A DNA stretch of 63,631 bases from Allobosea sp. AAP35 (GCF_001295925.1 NZ_LJHQ01000033.1:1-63631), one strand, 5' to 3'. Shown: positions 8,634 through 18,863, counted from the first letter of the stretch. Program-made: numbers and translations. Notes: generated from the sequence alone by a model not told the origin.

Positions 8634-9443
8634 ATGGAAAACCGGGAGCAAGCTGTGCCGCTCGAGGCTGTCGGGTCGCCACGTCTGTATCGTCAGATCG
8701 CCGACCAACTGCGCCATCTCATCGATCGGCGCGAATATCCGGTGGGCGGAAGGCTGCCGCCTGAACGCGAGCTGGCGGAGAAGCTCGGCGTGTCGCGCCC
8801 CTCCGTGCGCGAGGCCCTGATCGCGCTCGAGGTCGAGGGCCGGGTCCGGATCCGCATGGGATCGGGCGTTTATGTCATCGACCGGCCAGCGGGGGATCTC
8901 GCGATCGCGGCCCTGACCGACGAGGCTCCAGAGGGCCCGTTCGAGGTTCTCAAAGCGCGCGAACTGATCGAAAGTGCCGTCTGCGCCGAAGCCGGTGCCA
9001 CTGCAGGTTCCCAGGATATCGCCATACTCGACGACATTCTCGCGCAGATGGAAAATCCGGAACTGACGGGAGACGATCTCGTTGCGCTCGACCGCGCTTT
9101 CCATGTCGGCATTGCCGCGGTGCTCGGCAATGCCGTGCTGGCGCGCTTCGTCGGCATGCTGTTCGACCAGCGCATCAACCCGTATTTCCGCCAGCTTGCG
9201 AGCCATTTCGAGAACGCCGAATCGTGGAGCGAGGCTCTGAGCGAGCATCGCGAAATCCGCGACGCCATCGCCGCGGGACGGGGCCACGCGGCGCAGGCCG
9301 CGATGCGCCGCCACCTGCAGCGCTCGCAGGAGCGGTTCTCACAGAGCTTCGGCGAAGGGCCGGCTCCGGGGGTGCAGGCGGCGAGACGAGGTCAGGCAAG
9401 CGAGCGGGAGAGTGTCGTGACCCGGCTCATCAGGAAAAACTGA
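8634..9443 (+). CDS. FadR/GntR family transcriptional regulator (FCD domain)
   Basis: A 269-residue repressor-type regulator. The N-terminal winged helix-turn-helix is clear (LPPERELAEKLGVSRPSVREAL, about residues 37-58), followed by a helical FCD ligand domain with FHVGIAAVLGN and a second His in SEHREI that usually bind a metal in this family. FCD regulators respond to organic acids or sugar acids. The start at 8634 has GGGAGC eight bases upstream; the in-frame ATG at 8598 falls against a candidate operator. It lies just upstream of the TRAP operon on the same strand, so control of dctPQM, and perhaps of the ABC operon behind it, is the likely role (inference). Confidence 0.88.
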   Translation: MENREQAVPLEAVGSPRLYRQIADQLRHLIDRREYPVGGRLPPERELAEKLGVSRPSVREALIALEVEGRVRIRMGSGVYVIDRPAGDLAIAALTDEAPEGPFEVLKARELIESAVCAEAGATAGSQDIAILDDILAQMENPELTGDDLVALDRAFHVGIAAVLGNAVLARFVGMLFDQRINPYFRQLASHFENAESWSEALSEHREIRDAIAAGRGHAAQAAMRRHLQRSQERFSQSFGEGPAPGVQAARRGQASERESVVTRLIRKN

Positions 9444-9559
9444 CGCGACAAGACGGCAGGACGAAAAGCTGCAAAAGAAGACAGCAGGCTACAGACCACC
9501 ATAAGCAGACCAAGAAAACGACCAGCCAACAAAACCGATCCCATGGGAGGGACAACGCG

Positions 9560-10531
9560 ATGAAGACCTATCTGACGATGGCGGCCGTGGCCGCGAGCCT
9601 GATCGTCGCCGGCGCGCCGGCGCAGGCGCAGACCAAGCTGAAATGGGCCCATGTCTACGAGACCTCCGAGCCCTTCCACACCGAATCGGTCTGGGCGGCC
9701 GAGGAGTTCAAGAAGCGCACCAATGGCCGCTACGAGATCACCGTCTATCCGGCCTCGCAGCTGGGCAAGGAAACCGACATCAACCAGGGCCTGACGCTGG
9801 GCACGGTCGACATCATCATCTCCGGGTCGAGCTTCGCCGCGCGCGCCTTTCCGCCGATCGGCGTGACCTACTACCCCTTCACCTTCCGCAGCCCCGAGCA
9901 TCTGCTCGCCTACACCAAGAGCGATGTCTTCACAGATATGGCCAAGGGCTATCAGGAGAAGAGCGGCCACCAGATCGTCTCCGTGACGTATTACGGCACG
10001 CGCCACACCACCTCGAACAAGCCGATCAAGAGCTGCGCCGACATGAAGGGCCTCAAGATCCGCGTGCCCGACGTGCCGGCCTATCTCGCCATGCCGCGCG
10101 CCTGCGGCGCCAACACCGCGCCGATCGCCTTCGCCGAGGTCTATCTCGCGCTGCAGAACGGCACGGTCGAGGCGCAGGAGAACCCGCTGACCACCATCGA
10201 GGCCAAGAAGTTCTACGAGGTCCAGAAGCACATCGTCCTGACCGGCCACATCGTCGACCATCTCAACACGGTCGTCGCCAAGCAACTCTGGGACAAGCTC
10301 TCGCCCGAGGACCGCAAGATCTTCAGCGAGGTCGCCCAGGAGGCGGCTGCCCGCGCGACGAAGCAGATCCAGTCTTCCGAGGTCAAGCTCGTCCAGTTCT
10401 TCAAGGACAAGGGCCTGACGGTCACCGAAGTCGACAAGGCGGACTTCCTGGCGAACGTGCAGAAGAACGTCACCTTCGAGCAGTTCGGCTACCGCAAGGC
10501 CGACTGGGACCGCATCCAGGCGGTCAAGTAA
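9560..10531 (+). CDS. TRAP transporter substrate-binding protein (DctP family)
   Basis: A 323-residue periplasmic solute receptor of a tripartite ATP-independent transporter. The signal peptide is MKTYLTMAAVAASLIVAGAP followed by AQA cleavage. The mature protein begins TKLKWAHVYETSEPFH and contains the conserved CADMKGLKIRVPDV segment near residue 160 with the Arg that pairs with the ligand carboxylate, so an organic acid is the likely substrate. The start at 9560 has GGGAGGG upstream. The 116-base leader before it is A-rich, unlike the surrounding DNA. The membrane subunits follow after a hairpin-bearing gap. Confidence 0.92.
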   Translation: MKTYLTMAAVAASLIVAGAPAQAQTKLKWAHVYETSEPFHTESVWAAEEFKKRTNGRYEITVYPASQLGKETDINQGLTLGTVDIIISGSSFAARAFPPIGVTYYPFTFRSPEHLLAYTKSDVFTDMAKGYQEKSGHQIVSVTYYGTRHTTSNKPIKSCADMKGLKIRVPDVPAYLAMPRACGANTAPIAFAEVYLALQNGTVEAQENPLTTIEAKKFYEVQKHIVLTGHIVDHLNTVVAKQLWDKLSPEDRKIFSEVAQEAAARATKQIQSSEVKLVQFFKDKGLTVTEVDKADFLANVQKNVTFEQFGYRKADWDRIQAVK

Positions 10532-10542
10532 GCCACCAATCT

Positions 10543-10580
10543 GCCTCCTCGCGACGGTGTGTTCGTCATGGCGAGGAGGC
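10543..10580 (+). repeat. Strong stem-loop between dctP-like and dctQ-like genes
   Basis: GCCTCCTCGC (10543-10552) and GCGAGGAGGC (10571-10580) form a perfect 10-base stem whose 18-base loop itself contains GACG...CGTC. It starts 11 bases after the binding-protein stop codon. No T-run follows, so it is more likely an RNA-stabilising or attenuating structure than a full terminator. Confidence 0.75.
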
Positions 10581-10650
10581 AAAGCCGACGAATCCATCCA
10601 GGGCCGCTGAGCGAGACCTCTGGATGGCTTCGCTGCGCTATCAATGACGG
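10561..10650. repeat. Palindromic intergenic repeat, type D
   Basis: Inverted ends CGTCATGGCGAGGAGGCAAA and the closing GCTTCGCTGCGCTATCAATGACGG, with GAATCCATCCAG opposite CTCTGGATGG, give the layout of a common rhizobial intergenic palindrome. Its closing TGACG overlaps the ATG at 10644, a reason to prefer a later start for the DctQ gene. Confidence 0.6.
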
Positions 10651-10685
10651 CCATGCCGTCGCCCGACCGACGACTGGACCAGCCT

Positions 10686-11264
10686 ATGACCGCGACGCCT
10701 GAAATCCACACCCCCGTCACCGGCGAGGAACTCGCCCATGTCTTCGACGAGGCGGCGCCGCCGGCGGATCTCTCCGTCTACGGCGTCGAGGACTGGATCA
10801 CGCTGGCCGCGTTCTGGGTCATGGTCGGCTGTGTCATCCTGCAGTTCTTCACCCGCTATGTGCTCAATAACTCCTTCGCCTGGACGGAGGAGATCGCGAT
10901 CAACGCGCTCGTCGTGGTGGTCTTCCTGGGCGCCTCGCTCTGCGTGCGGGCCTCGCGGCATATCCAGGTCGATTTCCTCTACCGCTACATGTCGCCTGGC
11001 CTGGGCCGGATCATGGCGACCTTCGTCGATGTCGTGCGCATCGGCTTCTTCGCCTACGGAACCTGGCTGATGTACAAATACGCCTCGCTGATCCCCGACG
11101 AGATGATGACGACGGTCGATCTGCCGAAATCGATCGTCTTCAACGCGGTCGTTCTCGCCTTCGCGCTGATGACCCTGCGGGCGCTCCATGTCGCCTGGCA
11201 GAATGCGCGCCGCGGCTATTCCGTGCTGGAAAAGCCGGAAGCCTTCGACGGCTCGGAGGCCTGA
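10686..11264 (+). CDS. TRAP transporter small permease subunit (DctQ family)
   Basis: About 192 residues with four membrane segments (near residues 40-58, 73-92, 112-135 and 150-168), the expected layout of the small TRAP subunit. Family features include WTEEIAINALVVVVFLGAS and a basic loop with RHIQVDF. I place the start at MTATPEIH (10686). ATGs at 10644 and 10653 are in frame but the first lies within the end of a palindromic repeat; none has a convincing ribosome site. The large subunit follows 8 bases downstream. Confidence 0.9.
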   Translation: MTATPEIHTPVTGEELAHVFDEAAPPADLSVYGVEDWITLAAFWVMVGCVILQFFTRYVLNNSFAWTEEIAINALVVVVFLGASLCVRASRHIQVDFLYRYMSPGLGRIMATFVDVVRIGFFAYGTWLMYKYASLIPDEMMTTVDLPKSIVFNAVVLAFALMTLRALHVAWQNARRGYSVLEKPEAFDGSEA

Positions 11265-11272
11265 GACCTGAC

Positions 11273-12679
11273 ATGCTGATCCTGCTCGGTTCCTTTCTCG
11301 GTCTGATGATTCTCGGCGTGCCCGTGGCGATCGCCATGGCCGTCGCCTCGCTGGCCTTCATCATCATCTCGGGCACCGTGCCCGACGTCATTCTCGCCCA
11401 GCGCATGATCGCGGGCGTCGAAAGCTTCCCGCTGCTCGCCGTGCCGTTCTTCATCCTGGCCGGCAACCTGATGAACATCGCCGGCGTCACCGGGCGCATC
11501 TATGCCTTCGCGGTCGCGCTCGTCGGCTGGATGCGCGGTGGCCTCGCGCAGGTCAACATCATCGGCTCGGTGATCTTCTCGGGCATGTCGGGCACGGCCA
11601 TCGCGGACGCAGCCGGCATCGGCACGATCGAGATCAAGGCGATGAAGGACCATGGCTACCCGACCGAGGTCGCCGTCGGCGTCACGGCGGCCTCGGCCAC
11701 GCTGGGGCCGATCATCCCGCCCTCGCTGCCCTTCGTCATCTACGGGATGATGTCGAACACCTCGATCGGCGCGCTGTTCCTCGCCGGCGTCGTGCCGGGC
11801 GTGATGATGACGCTGTTCATGATGATCACCGTCGCGATCTTCGCGCGGATCTACAAATGGGGCTCGGACGCCACCTTTTCGCTGCGCGAAATCGGGACCG
11901 CCGGCATCGAGATCGCCGTCGTGCTCGGCTTCCCGCTTTTGGCCTATGGTCTGCTCTGGGCCGGACTGCCGGACAACCTCGCCATCGGCCTGGCGCTCGC
12001 CGTGCTGCTCGGCCTCGACTACTATTTCGACTTCTCGGCCGTCATGGCGCTGATGACGCCGGTCATCCTGATCGGCGGCATGACCATGGGCTGGTTCACG
12101 CCGACGGAGGCCGCCGCTGCGGCGGTGATCTGGTCGCTCTTCCTCGGCCTCGTCCGCTATCGCTCGATGACCATGCGCAGCCTGACCAAGGCGACCTTCG
12201 ACACCATCGAGACCACGGCCTCCGTGCTCTTCATTGTCACGGCCGCCTCGATCTTCGCCTGGCTGCTGACGGTCTCCAACACGGCTCAGATCCTCTCGGA
12301 CCTGATCCTCAGCCTGACCCAGGACAAATGGGTCTTCCTGATCCTGGTCAACATCCTGCTGCTGTTCATCGGCTGCTTCCTCGACACCATTGCCGCCATC
12401 ACCATCGTGGTGCCGATCCTGCTCCCGATCGCGCTGAAGCTCGGCGTCGACCCGATCCATTTCGGGCTGATCATGGTGCTGAACCTGATGATCGGGCTGT
12501 TGCACCCGCCGCTGGGCATGGTGCTCTTCGTGCTATCGCGCGTCGCCAAGCTCTCGGTCGAGCGCACCACCATGGCGATCCTGCCCTGGCTGGTGCCGCT
12601 CTTCGCCGCGTTGATCGCGATCACCTTCATCCCCGAGCTGACGCTGTGGTTGCCGCGGCAGATGGGGATGGTGCGGTAG
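11273..12679 (+). CDS. TRAP transporter large permease subunit (DctM family)
   Basis: A 468-residue membrane protein with about 12-13 hydrophobic segments, the ion-coupled transport subunit of the TRAP system. Typical stretches are FFILAGNLMNIAGVTGRI near residue 60, GMSGTAIADAAGIGTIEIKA near 105 and PTEAAAAAVIWSLFLG near 280. It completes a full dctP-dctQ-dctM operon. A convergent toxin-antitoxin pair begins 57 bases after its stop. Confidence 0.94.
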   Translation: MLILLGSFLGLMILGVPVAIAMAVASLAFIIISGTVPDVILAQRMIAGVESFPLLAVPFFILAGNLMNIAGVTGRIYAFAVALVGWMRGGLAQVNIIGSVIFSGMSGTAIADAAGIGTIEIKAMKDHGYPTEVAVGVTAASATLGPIIPPSLPFVIYGMMSNTSIGALFLAGVVPGVMMTLFMMITVAIFARIYKWGSDATFSLREIGTAGIEIAVVLGFPLLAYGLLWAGLPDNLAIGLALAVLLGLDYYFDFSAVMALMTPVILIGGMTMGWFTPTEAAAAAVIWSLFLGLVRYRSMTMRSLTKATFDTIETTASVLFIVTAASIFAWLLTVSNTAQILSDLILSLTQDKWVFLILVNILLLFIGCFLDTIAAITIVVPILLPIALKLGVDPIHFGLIMVLNLMIGLLHPPLGMVLFVLSRVAKLSVERTTMAILPWLVPLFAALIAITFIPELTLWLPRQMGMVR

Positions 12680-12736
12680 GGGCAATCCCGCGCTGCTCCG
12701 TTAGAGCTGGGGCCACAGGGGACCAGATCCGTTCGC

Positions 12737-13159
12737 TTAGCGGCCTGGAAGAGCCGGGTCGGGGTCCCAAGGGTTCAGCACCGCGATGGGAATATCCCAG
12801 AAGTCGCGAACGTTGCGCGTCACCAAGGTGAGATCGTGGATACGCGCTGTGGCACCCAACAGCGCATCCGGCGCGCTGCGGCTGCGTCCGGCCGCGATCC
12901 GCCCCCAGGCGAACGCGATGTCGAGCGTGATCGGCAAAATCCGGTTGTCATAGGCCTCGTGAAGCCCATCCAGCCAATGCAGCAGGCGGCGGGAGAACTG
13001 AGGATCGCGGTGCATCTGCATCTCCGCACCCTTCATGATCTCGCCGAGCGAAATCACGCTGATATAGATAGCCGTGGGATCGACGCTCGCCATCCAGGAC
13101 ATGGCTGCGGGTGTTTTGCGACGAACCTCCGACAGGACGTTTGTATCGACCAGATACAT
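12737..13159 (-). CDS. PIN-domain toxin (VapC/FitB-like)
   Basis: A 140-residue PIN-domain ribonuclease, the toxin half of a type II system. The acidic active-site set is visible: D5 in YLVDTNVLSE, E in SLGEIMKGAE near residue 40, D in SAPDALLGATA near 97 and D in NVRDFWD near 117. Its start overlaps the antitoxin stop (TGATG), so the two are translationally coupled. It lies between the TRAP operon and the hut genes without a visible functional tie to either. Confidence 0.9.
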   Translation of the reverse strand: MYLVDTNVLSEVRRKTPAAMSWMASVDPTAIYISVISLGEIMKGAEMQMHRDPQFSRRLLHWLDGLHEAYDNRILPITLDIAFAWGRIAAGRSRSAPDALLGATARIHDLTLVTRNVRDFWDIPIAVLNPWDPDPALPGR

Positions 13160-13428
13160 CAGAATTCGATATCGCGGCCGGGATCAGGCGAACGTCGGTT
13201 GACAAGTTCGACGAAATCGTCGGGCCAGGGATCGCCTTCCATCAGAAATTCCGCGAGGTTCTTCTTCGGCTTGATCCCCTTGGCGGCTTTCAACTCGTCG
13301 AACTCGACCTTGGAGATCACGACCGCTGTCGGCTCGCCGCGCACGGTGACCTCCTGCGGCCCCTCGCTGAGCGCGAGTTTCACGACTTCGCTGAACTTCG
13401 CCTTGGCATCCTGCAGCGCCCAAGCCAT
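13159..13428 (-). CDS. Phd/YefM-family antitoxin
   Basis: An 89-residue antitoxin. The N-terminal half (AKAKFSEVVKLALSEGPQ, then VTVRGEPTAVVISKVEFDEL) is the Phd/YefM DNA-binding fold. The C-terminal part, acidic and aromatic with DPWPDDFVELV, would wrap the toxin. First gene of the pair, directly downstream of an operator-like direct repeat. Such antitoxins repress their own operon together with the toxin. Confidence 0.9.
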   Translation of the reverse strand: MAWALQDAKAKFSEVVKLALSEGPQEVTVRGEPTAVVISKVEFDELKAAKGIKPKKNLAEFLMEGDPWPDDFVELVNRRSPDPGRDIEF

Positions 13429-13441
13429 TAGCTGATTCTCC

Positions 13442-13467
13442 GACTAGTCAGACTAGTCAGATACTAG
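13442..13467 (-). promoter_or_regulatory. Toxin-antitoxin operator-like direct repeats
   Basis: GACTAGTC occurs twice at a nine-base period (13442-13449 and 13451-13458), each centred on the palindrome ACTAGT, followed by a partial third copy ATACTAG. The array ends 14 bases before the antitoxin start, where a Phd-type autorepressor would bind. AT-rich against its surroundings. Confidence 0.6.
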
Positions 13468-13484
13468 CGCCGCCGGTCAGGACG

Positions 13485-15155
13485 TCAACCGATCCCCATC
13501 CCCGGCAACCGCAACCCCTTCTCCTTCGCGCACTCCACCGCGATCTCGTAGCCTGCATCGGCATGGCGCATGACGCCTGTCGCCGGGTCGTTCCAAAGCA
13601 CGCGCTCCAGCCGCTTGGCGGCCTCCGGCGTGCCGTCGGCGACGATGACGACGCCCGAATGCTGCGAATAGCCCATGCCGACGCCGCCGCCATGATGCAG
13701 CGAAACCCAGGTCGCGCCGCCGGCCGTATTGAGCAGCGCGTTGAGCAGCGGCCAGTCGGAGACCGCGTCCGAGCCGTCCTTCATCGCCTCCGTCTCGCGG
13801 TTGGGCGAGGCGACGGAGCCAGAGTCGAGATGGTCGCGGCCGATCACGACCGGCGCCTTCAACTCGCCCTTCGCCACCATCTCGTTGAAGGCGAGGCCTA
13901 AGCGGTGCCGGTCGCCCAGCCCGACCCAGCAGATGCGCGCGGGCAGACCCTGGAACTGGATGCGCTCGCGCGCCATGTCGAGCCAGTTGTGCAGATGCGC
14001 GTCGTCGGGCATCAGCTTCTTCACCTTGGCGTCGGTCTTGTAGATGTCCTCCGGATCGCCCGAGAGCGCCGCCCAGCGGAACGGCCCGATGCCCCGGCAG
14101 AACAGCGGGCGGATATAGGCCGGCACGAAGCCGGGGAAGTCGAAGGCATCGGTGACGCCCATATCCTTCGCCATCTGGCGGATGTTGTTGCCATAGTCGA
14201 GCGTCGGCACGCCCATCCGGTGGAAGTCCAGCATGGCGCCGACATGCACCGCCATCGACTCCTTCGCCGCCTGGATCGTGGCGGCCGGATCGCGCTCCTT
14301 GCGCTCCTCCCATTCGGCCAGCGTCCAGCCCGCCGGCAGATAGCCGTTGAGCGGATCATGCGCCGAGGTCTGGTCGGTGACGACATCGGGGCGCATGCCG
14401 CGTTCCACCATGTCGGGAAACACCTCCGCCGCATTGCCGAGCACGCCGACCGAGACGGCTTTGCCGGCCTTATGCGCGCGCTCGACGATCTCCAGCGCCT
14501 CGTCGATGCTGTCGGCCTTCTCGTCGAGATAGCCGGTGCGCAGACGGAACTCGATCGAGGACGGCTTGCACTCGACCGCGATCATCGAGGCGCCGGCCAT
14601 GGTCGCGGCCAGCGGCTGCGCCCCGCCCATGCCGCCGAGCCCCCCGGTCAGAATCCACTTGCCCTTGAGCGAGCCGCCGAAATGCTGCCGACCAACCTCG
14701 ACGAAGGTCTCGTAGGTGCCCTGAACGATGCCCTGCGTGCCGATATAGATCCAGGAGCCGGCCGTCATCTGGCCGTACATCATCAGCCCGAGCTTATCGA
14801 GATGGTGGAAATGCTCCCAGTTCGCATAGGCCGGGACGAGGTTGGAGTTAGCGATCAGCACGCGCGGCGCGTCCGGATGCGTCTTGAAAATGCCGACCGG
14901 CTTGCCCGACTGCACGAGCAGCGTCTCGTCGGCCTCCAGCGACCGCAGCGACGCACAGATCCGGTCGAAGTCCTCCCAGGTCCGGGCGGCACGGCCGATG
15001 CCGCCATAGACCACGAGCTCGCCCGGCTTCTCTGCGACGTCCGGGTCGAGATTGTTCATCAGCATGCGCAGCGGCGCTTCGGTCAGCCAGCTTTTGGCGG
15101 AAAGCTCCGTGCCATGGGGTGAGCGGATGACGCGGCTGTTGTCGATGCGGGTCAT
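13485..15155 (-). CDS. hutU: Urocanate hydratase
   Basis: A 556-residue urocanase, the second step of histidine breakdown (urocanate to imidazolonepropionate), cytoplasmic with bound NAD. Full length. Hallmarks are [19 protein letters not shown] near residue 170, [14 protein letters not shown] near 320 and [20 protein letters not shown] near 410, the last holding the family active-site Cys. The start [11 protein letters not shown] at 15155 overlaps the hutG stop by one base; the frame reads far upstream to 15530 only as a shadow of hutG. Last gene of the minus-strand hut operon. Confidence 0.97.
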   Translation of the reverse strand: MTRIDNSRVIRSPHGTELSAKSWLTEAPLRMLMNNLDPDVAEKPGELVVYGGIGRAARTWEDFDRICASLRSLEADETLLVQSGKPVGIFKTHPDAPRVLIANSNLVPAYANWEHFHHLDKLGLMMYGQMTAGSWIYIGTQGIVQGTYETFVEVGRQHFGGSLKGKWILTGGLGGMGGAQPLAATMAGASMIAVECKPSSIEFRLRTGYLDEKADSIDEALEIVERAHKAGKAVSVGVLGNAAEVFPDMVERGMRPDVVTDQTSAHDPLNGYLPAGWTLAEWEERKERDPAATIQAAKESMAVHVGAMLDFHRMGVPTLDYGNNIRQMAKDMGVTDAFDFPGFVPAYIRPLFCRGIGPFRWAALSGDPEDIYKTDAKVKKLMPDDAHLHNWLDMARERIQFQGLPARICWVGLGDRHRLGLAFNEMVAKGELKAPVVIGRDHLDSGSVASPNRETEAMKDGSDAVSDWPLLNALLNTAGGATWVSLHHGGGVGMGYSQHSGVVIVADGTPEAAKRLERVLWNDPATGVMRHADAGYEIAVECAKEKGLRLPGMGIG

Positions 15156-15958
15156 TAACGGCTCCGTTCGTGCTGGGCCGCGGCGTCCAGCGCGGCGGCG
15201 ATGATGGCGGAGAGGGCGGATTTCAGGGGCGCGGCTATGATTGCATCGAAGGCCCAGGGCGCTTCTTCGGCGGCGAGATAGGCCGACAGCGCCTTCTCCA
15301 TCTGGAGCGCATGGACGTGGGCGTCGGGCTGGCCGTAATGGCGCGTGATCCAGCCGCCCTTGAAGCGGCCGTTGACGACATGGGTGAGGGGCTGCGCCGC
15401 CATCGCCGCCGCTGCGGCGGCCTCGACGGCGGGCGCGCAGCTCGCGCCCGAATTCGTGCCGAGATTGAGCGTCGGCAGCGTGCCGGGAAACAGGCGCGGT
15501 ATCACTGACTTGATTGAGTGGCAGTCCCACAGCACGGCATAGCCATGGGCGGCCTTTACCCGTGCGATCTCGGCTGCGAGCGCCTCGTGATAGGGCTGGA
15601 AATAGGCGACGCGGCGCCGCTCGATCTCGGCCGCGTCAGGTGGTGTGATCCAGATCGGCGCGCCGTCGAAGGTCGTCGTCGGCACCAGCTCGGTCGTCGC
15701 CTGCCCCGGATAGAGCGAGACGCCGGACGGATCGCGGTTCAGGTCGATGACATAGCGCGAGAGCTGCGCCTCGACGATCGTCGGCTGGAAGCGCTCCGCG
15801 AAGGCATAGACCTCGCGCATATGCCAGTCGGTGTCCTCGACCAGCCGCCCGCGCTCGTTCAGCGTGGCCTCGACTTCAGAGGGCAGCCCGATGCCGGGAT
15901 GCGGCATCGAGAGGATGAGCGGGGAGGGGCCCCGGGTGACGGTGACGATCGAGGTCAT
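15155..15958 (-). CDS. hutG: N-formylglutamate deformylase
   Basis: A 267-residue N-formylglutamate amidohydrolase, the final step from formylglutamate to glutamate and formate. Family features include [11 protein letters not shown] near residue 15, [10 protein letters not shown] near 40, [15 protein letters not shown] near 73 and [15 protein letters not shown] near 130. It partners hutF, so this organism uses the five-step formylglutamate route rather than direct formiminoglutamate hydrolysis. The start at 15958 ([10 protein letters not shown]) follows homology; the frame opens further up inside a palindromic repeat. Confidence 0.95.
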   Translation of the reverse strand: MTSIVTVTRGPSPLILSMPHPGIGLPSEVEATLNERGRLVEDTDWHMREVYAFAERFQPTIVEAQLSRYVIDLNRDPSGVSLYPGQATTELVPTTTFDGAPIWITPPDAAEIERRRVAYFQPYHEALAAEIARVKAAHGYAVLWDCHSIKSVIPRLFPGTLPTLNLGTNSGASCAPAVEAAAAAAMAAQPLTHVVNGRFKGGWITRHYGQPDAHVHALQMEKALSAYLAAEEAPWAFDAIIAAPLKSALSAIIAAALDAAAQHERSR

Positions 15959-15970
15959 GCATTCATACTC

Positions 15971-16048
15971 CGTCATGCTCGGGCTCGACCCGAGCATCTC
16001 CTGCCCGAGATTCTCGGGTCTGCGCTGCGCTCCGCCCGAGAATGACGC
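15971..16048. repeat. Palindromic intergenic repeat, type A, inside the hut operon
   Basis: Two hairpins: ATGCTCGGG pairing with CCCGAGCAT, then GAGATTCTCGGG pairing with CCCGAGAATGACG. It lies between hutH and hutG, which are otherwise one transcription unit, so the hut mRNA carries it. Confidence 0.8.
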
Positions 16049-16057
16049 GCGCGAGCC

Positions 16058-17593
16058 TCACGCCGAAAACTCCGCAAACGAATCCAGCCCCGCCGCCCGG
16101 CCCACAGCCCCCGAAAGCACCAGCTCCGTCGCCGCCGCGAGATCCGGCGCGAGATAGCGGTCCTCTGTCAGCGGCGCGATCTTGCCGCGCAGCAAGGCGA
16201 GCACCGGCTCGAGCCTTGGGCTCGTCGTCATCGGACGATGATGCTCGATCGCTTCTGCCGCCGCCATCAGCTCGACGCCGATGATGCTCGCGGCGTTCGC
16301 CGCCATGTCGAGCAGGCGATAGGCGCCATGCGTCGCCATCGAGACATGGTCTTCCTGATTGGCCGAGGTCGGGATCGTGTCGACCGAAGCCGGATAGGCC
16401 TTCTGCTTGTTCTCCGACGCCAGTGCGGCCGCCGTCACCTGAGCGATCATGAAACCGGAATTGAGCCCCGCATCACGCGCCAGGAAGGGCGGCAGGCCGC
16501 TCATCACGGGGTCGACCAGAAGCGCGATCCGCCGCTCGGAGAGATTGCCGATCTCGCACAGCCCCATGGCCAGCATGTCGGCGGCGAAGGCGACCGGCTC
16601 GGCGTGGAAGTTTCCGCCCGAGACGACCTCGCCCGGCCCCAGCACCAGCGGGTTGTCGGTGACCGCGTTGGCTTCGATGGTAAGCGTCGTCGCTGCATTG
16701 GCGAGCAGGTCGCGCACCGCCCCCATCACCTGCGGCTGGCAGCGCAGCGAATAGGGGTCCTGAACCTTTGAATCGCCGAAGCGGTGGCTGTCGCGGATCT
16801 CGCTGCCGGCAATCAGTTCGAGCAGCAGCGCCGCGACGCGGATCTGGCCGGGCTGCCCGCGCAATTGCTGGATGCGCGGGTCGAACGGTGTGTCGGAGCC
16901 CTTCAGCGCATCGACCGAGAGCGCGCCGGCGACCAGCGCAGAGTCGAACACCCGCGCCATGGCGGTGAGCCCTGCCAGCGCCAGCGCGGTCGAGACCTGC
17001 GTCCCGTTGATCAGCGCCAGCCCCTCCTTGGGCCCGAGCGCCAGTGGCGCCTGGCCGATCCGCGCGAGCGCGTCCGCAGCCGGCATGACCTCGCCCTTCA
17101 GCCTGATCTCGCCGACGCCCATCAGCGCGGCGGTGAGATGGGCGAGCGGTGCGAGGTCACCGGAGGCGCCGACCGAGCCCTTGGCCGGAACGACCGGCAG
17201 GGCGTCGGCCGTGAGCGCGCCGAGCAACGCCTCGACCACAACCGGTCGCACGCCCGACGCGCCACGCGCCAGGCTCGCTGCCTTCATCGCGAGGATCAGC
17301 CGCACCACACCATCCGGCAGGGCAGGCCCGGTGCCGACCGCATGCGACAGGATAAGATTCCGCTGGAGCGTCGCGAGGTCGCCATCCGCGATCCGCACGC
17401 TGGCGAGCTTGCCGAAGCCGGTGTTGACGCCATAGGTCACGGTGCCCGCCGCGACGATGTCGTCGACGATCGCCTGGGCGGCACGGATCGCATCCGCACT
17501 CGTCTCCGACAGCGCAATCGAGGCGCCGTCGATCACGTCGCGCCATTGCGTCAGGGCGGCATGGCCGGGATCCAGGAGAAGGGGCGTGCTCAT
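16058..17593 (-). CDS. hutH: Histidine ammonia-lyase
   Basis: A 511-residue histidase, the first hut step (histidine to urocanate and ammonia). The self-forming MIO cofactor triad is A143-S144-G145 in [12 protein letters not shown]. The active-site Tyr lies in [12 protein letters not shown] near residue 53, and [16 protein letters not shown] occurs near 410. Normal length. The start overlaps the hutI stop by four bases, so hutI and hutH are translationally coupled. Confidence 0.97.
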   Translation of the reverse strand: MSTPLLLDPGHAALTQWRDVIDGASIALSETSADAIRAAQAIVDDIVAAGTVTYGVNTGFGKLASVRIADGDLATLQRNLILSHAVGTGPALPDGVVRLILAMKAASLARGASGVRPVVVEALLGALTADALPVVPAKGSVGASGDLAPLAHLTAALMGVGEIRLKGEVMPAADALARIGQAPLALGPKEGLALINGTQVSTALALAGLTAMARVFDSALVAGALSVDALKGSDTPFDPRIQQLRGQPGQIRVAALLLELIAGSEIRDSHRFGDSKVQDPYSLRCQPQVMGAVRDLLANAATTLTIEANAVTDNPLVLGPGEVVSGGNFHAEPVAFAADMLAMGLCEIGNLSERRIALLVDPVMSGLPPFLARDAGLNSGFMIAQVTAAALASENKQKAYPASVDTIPTSANQEDHVSMATHGAYRLLDMAANAASIIGVELMAAAEAIEHHRPMTTSPRLEPVLALLRGKIAPLTEDRYLAPDLAAATELVLSGAVGRAAGLDSFAEFSA

Positions 17594-18822
17594 TGTCCGT
17601 TCCAGATCCGGGCGTGAAGCGGGTTGAAGCCGATGCGGTAGGCGAGTTCGGCCGGGCGCTCGATGTCCCAGATCGCGAGGTCGCAGGCCTTGCCGGCCTC
17701 CAGCGTGCCGATCTCGTCGGCGAGGCCGAGCGCCTGCGCGGCATGGCGGGTCAAACCCGTCAGCGCCTCCTCCGGCGTCAGGCGAAACAGGGTGCAGGCC
17801 ATGTTCATCACCAGCAGCGGCGAGGTCAAAGGCGAGGAGCCGGGGTTGGCGTCGGTCGCCAGCGCGATCGGCACGCCATGCCGGCGCAGAAGGTCGATCG
17901 GCGGCTTCTGCGTCTCGCGCAGGAAATAGAAGGCGCCGGGCAGAACGACCGCGACCGTGCCGGCCTTGGCCATCGCGATCACGCCGGCCTCGTCGAGATA
18001 TTCGAGATGATCCGCCGACAGGGCGCCCATGCCGGCAGCCAGCGCCGCGCCGCCGAGATTGGAGAGCTGCTCGGCATGGATCTTGATCGCCAGGCCCATG
18101 GCTTTGGCCGCTTCGAAGACCGCCCGCGTCTCCTCTGGCGAAAACGCGATGCCCTCGCAGAAGACATCGACCGCATCCGCCAGCCCCTCAGCCACGATCG
18201 CGTCGAGCATCGGCCCGGCGACGAGCGCGGTATAGTCGCCGGAGCGACCCTTGAATTCGGGGGGCACGGCATGAGCACCGAGGAAGGTCGTGCGTACCCG
18301 CACCGGCCGCTCGCGCCCGATCCTGCGCGCGACACGCAGCGTCTTCACCTCGGCCTCGATCTCCAGCCCATAGCCGGACTTGATCTCGACCGTAGTGACG
18401 CCCTCCGCCAGCAGCGCCGCGAGCCTCCGGTCGGCGCTGGCGAACAGCGCGTCCTCGCTCGCCGCCCGCGTCGCGGTCACCGTGGAGAGAATGCCGCCGC
18501 CGGCGCGCGCGATCTCCTCATAGCTCGCGCCCTGCAGGCGCAGCTCGAATTCATGGGCGCGGTCGCCGCCATAAACGAGATGGGTGTGGCAGTCGATCAG
18601 CCCCGGCGTGATCCAGCGTCCGCCGCAATCGATCGTCTCGGTGGAGTGGAAGGCCGGCGCCTCGGCGCGAGGCCCGGCATAGAGGATGCGCCCATCGCGG
18701 GCCGCCACGACGCCGTCCTCGATCGCGCCATAAGGAGCAGGGATGGCAGGCGACATCGTCGCCAGCCTTGCCCGGGTCCAGAGCCTGTCGCAGGTCGGGG
18801 TCTCAGCCGACATCGTCGCCAT
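17590..18822 (-). CDS. hutI: Imidazolonepropionase
   Basis: A 410-residue amidohydrolase-superfamily enzyme that opens imidazolonepropionate to formiminoglutamate. Metal motif [15 protein letters not shown] near residue 75, the [18 protein letters not shown] segment near 100, [12 protein letters not shown] near 245 and [10 protein letters not shown] near 320 are all characteristic. First gene of the minus-strand hutI-hutH-hutG-hutU operon; the start at 18822 lies about 40 bases from the first hut palindrome. MSAETP, three codons in, is an alternative start. Confidence 0.96.
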   Translation of the reverse strand: MATMSAETPTCDRLWTRARLATMSPAIPAPYGAIEDGVVAARDGRILYAGPRAEAPAFHSTETIDCGGRWITPGLIDCHTHLVYGGDRAHEFELRLQGASYEEIARAGGGILSTVTATRAASEDALFASADRRLAALLAEGVTTVEIKSGYGLEIEAEVKTLRVARRIGRERPVRVRTTFLGAHAVPPEFKGRSGDYTALVAGPMLDAIVAEGLADAVDVFCEGIAFSPEETRAVFEAAKAMGLAIKIHAEQLSNLGGAALAAGMGALSADHLEYLDEAGVIAMAKAGTVAVVLPGAFYFLRETQKPPIDLLRRHGVPIALATDANPGSSPLTSPLLVMNMACTLFRLTPEEALTGLTRHAAQALGLADEIGTLEAGKACDLAIWDIERPAELAYRIGFNPLHARIWNGQ

Positions 18823-18863
18823 GTCGCGTCCTCTCGACTATCCTTGATTGCCGAGTATGCTAG

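Noticed and set aside
13442..13467. CRISPR-like direct repeats
   Set aside because: Units are only nine bases apart with no spacers and lie at an antitoxin promoter; they fit an operator. No CRISPR array or cas gene was seen anywhere.
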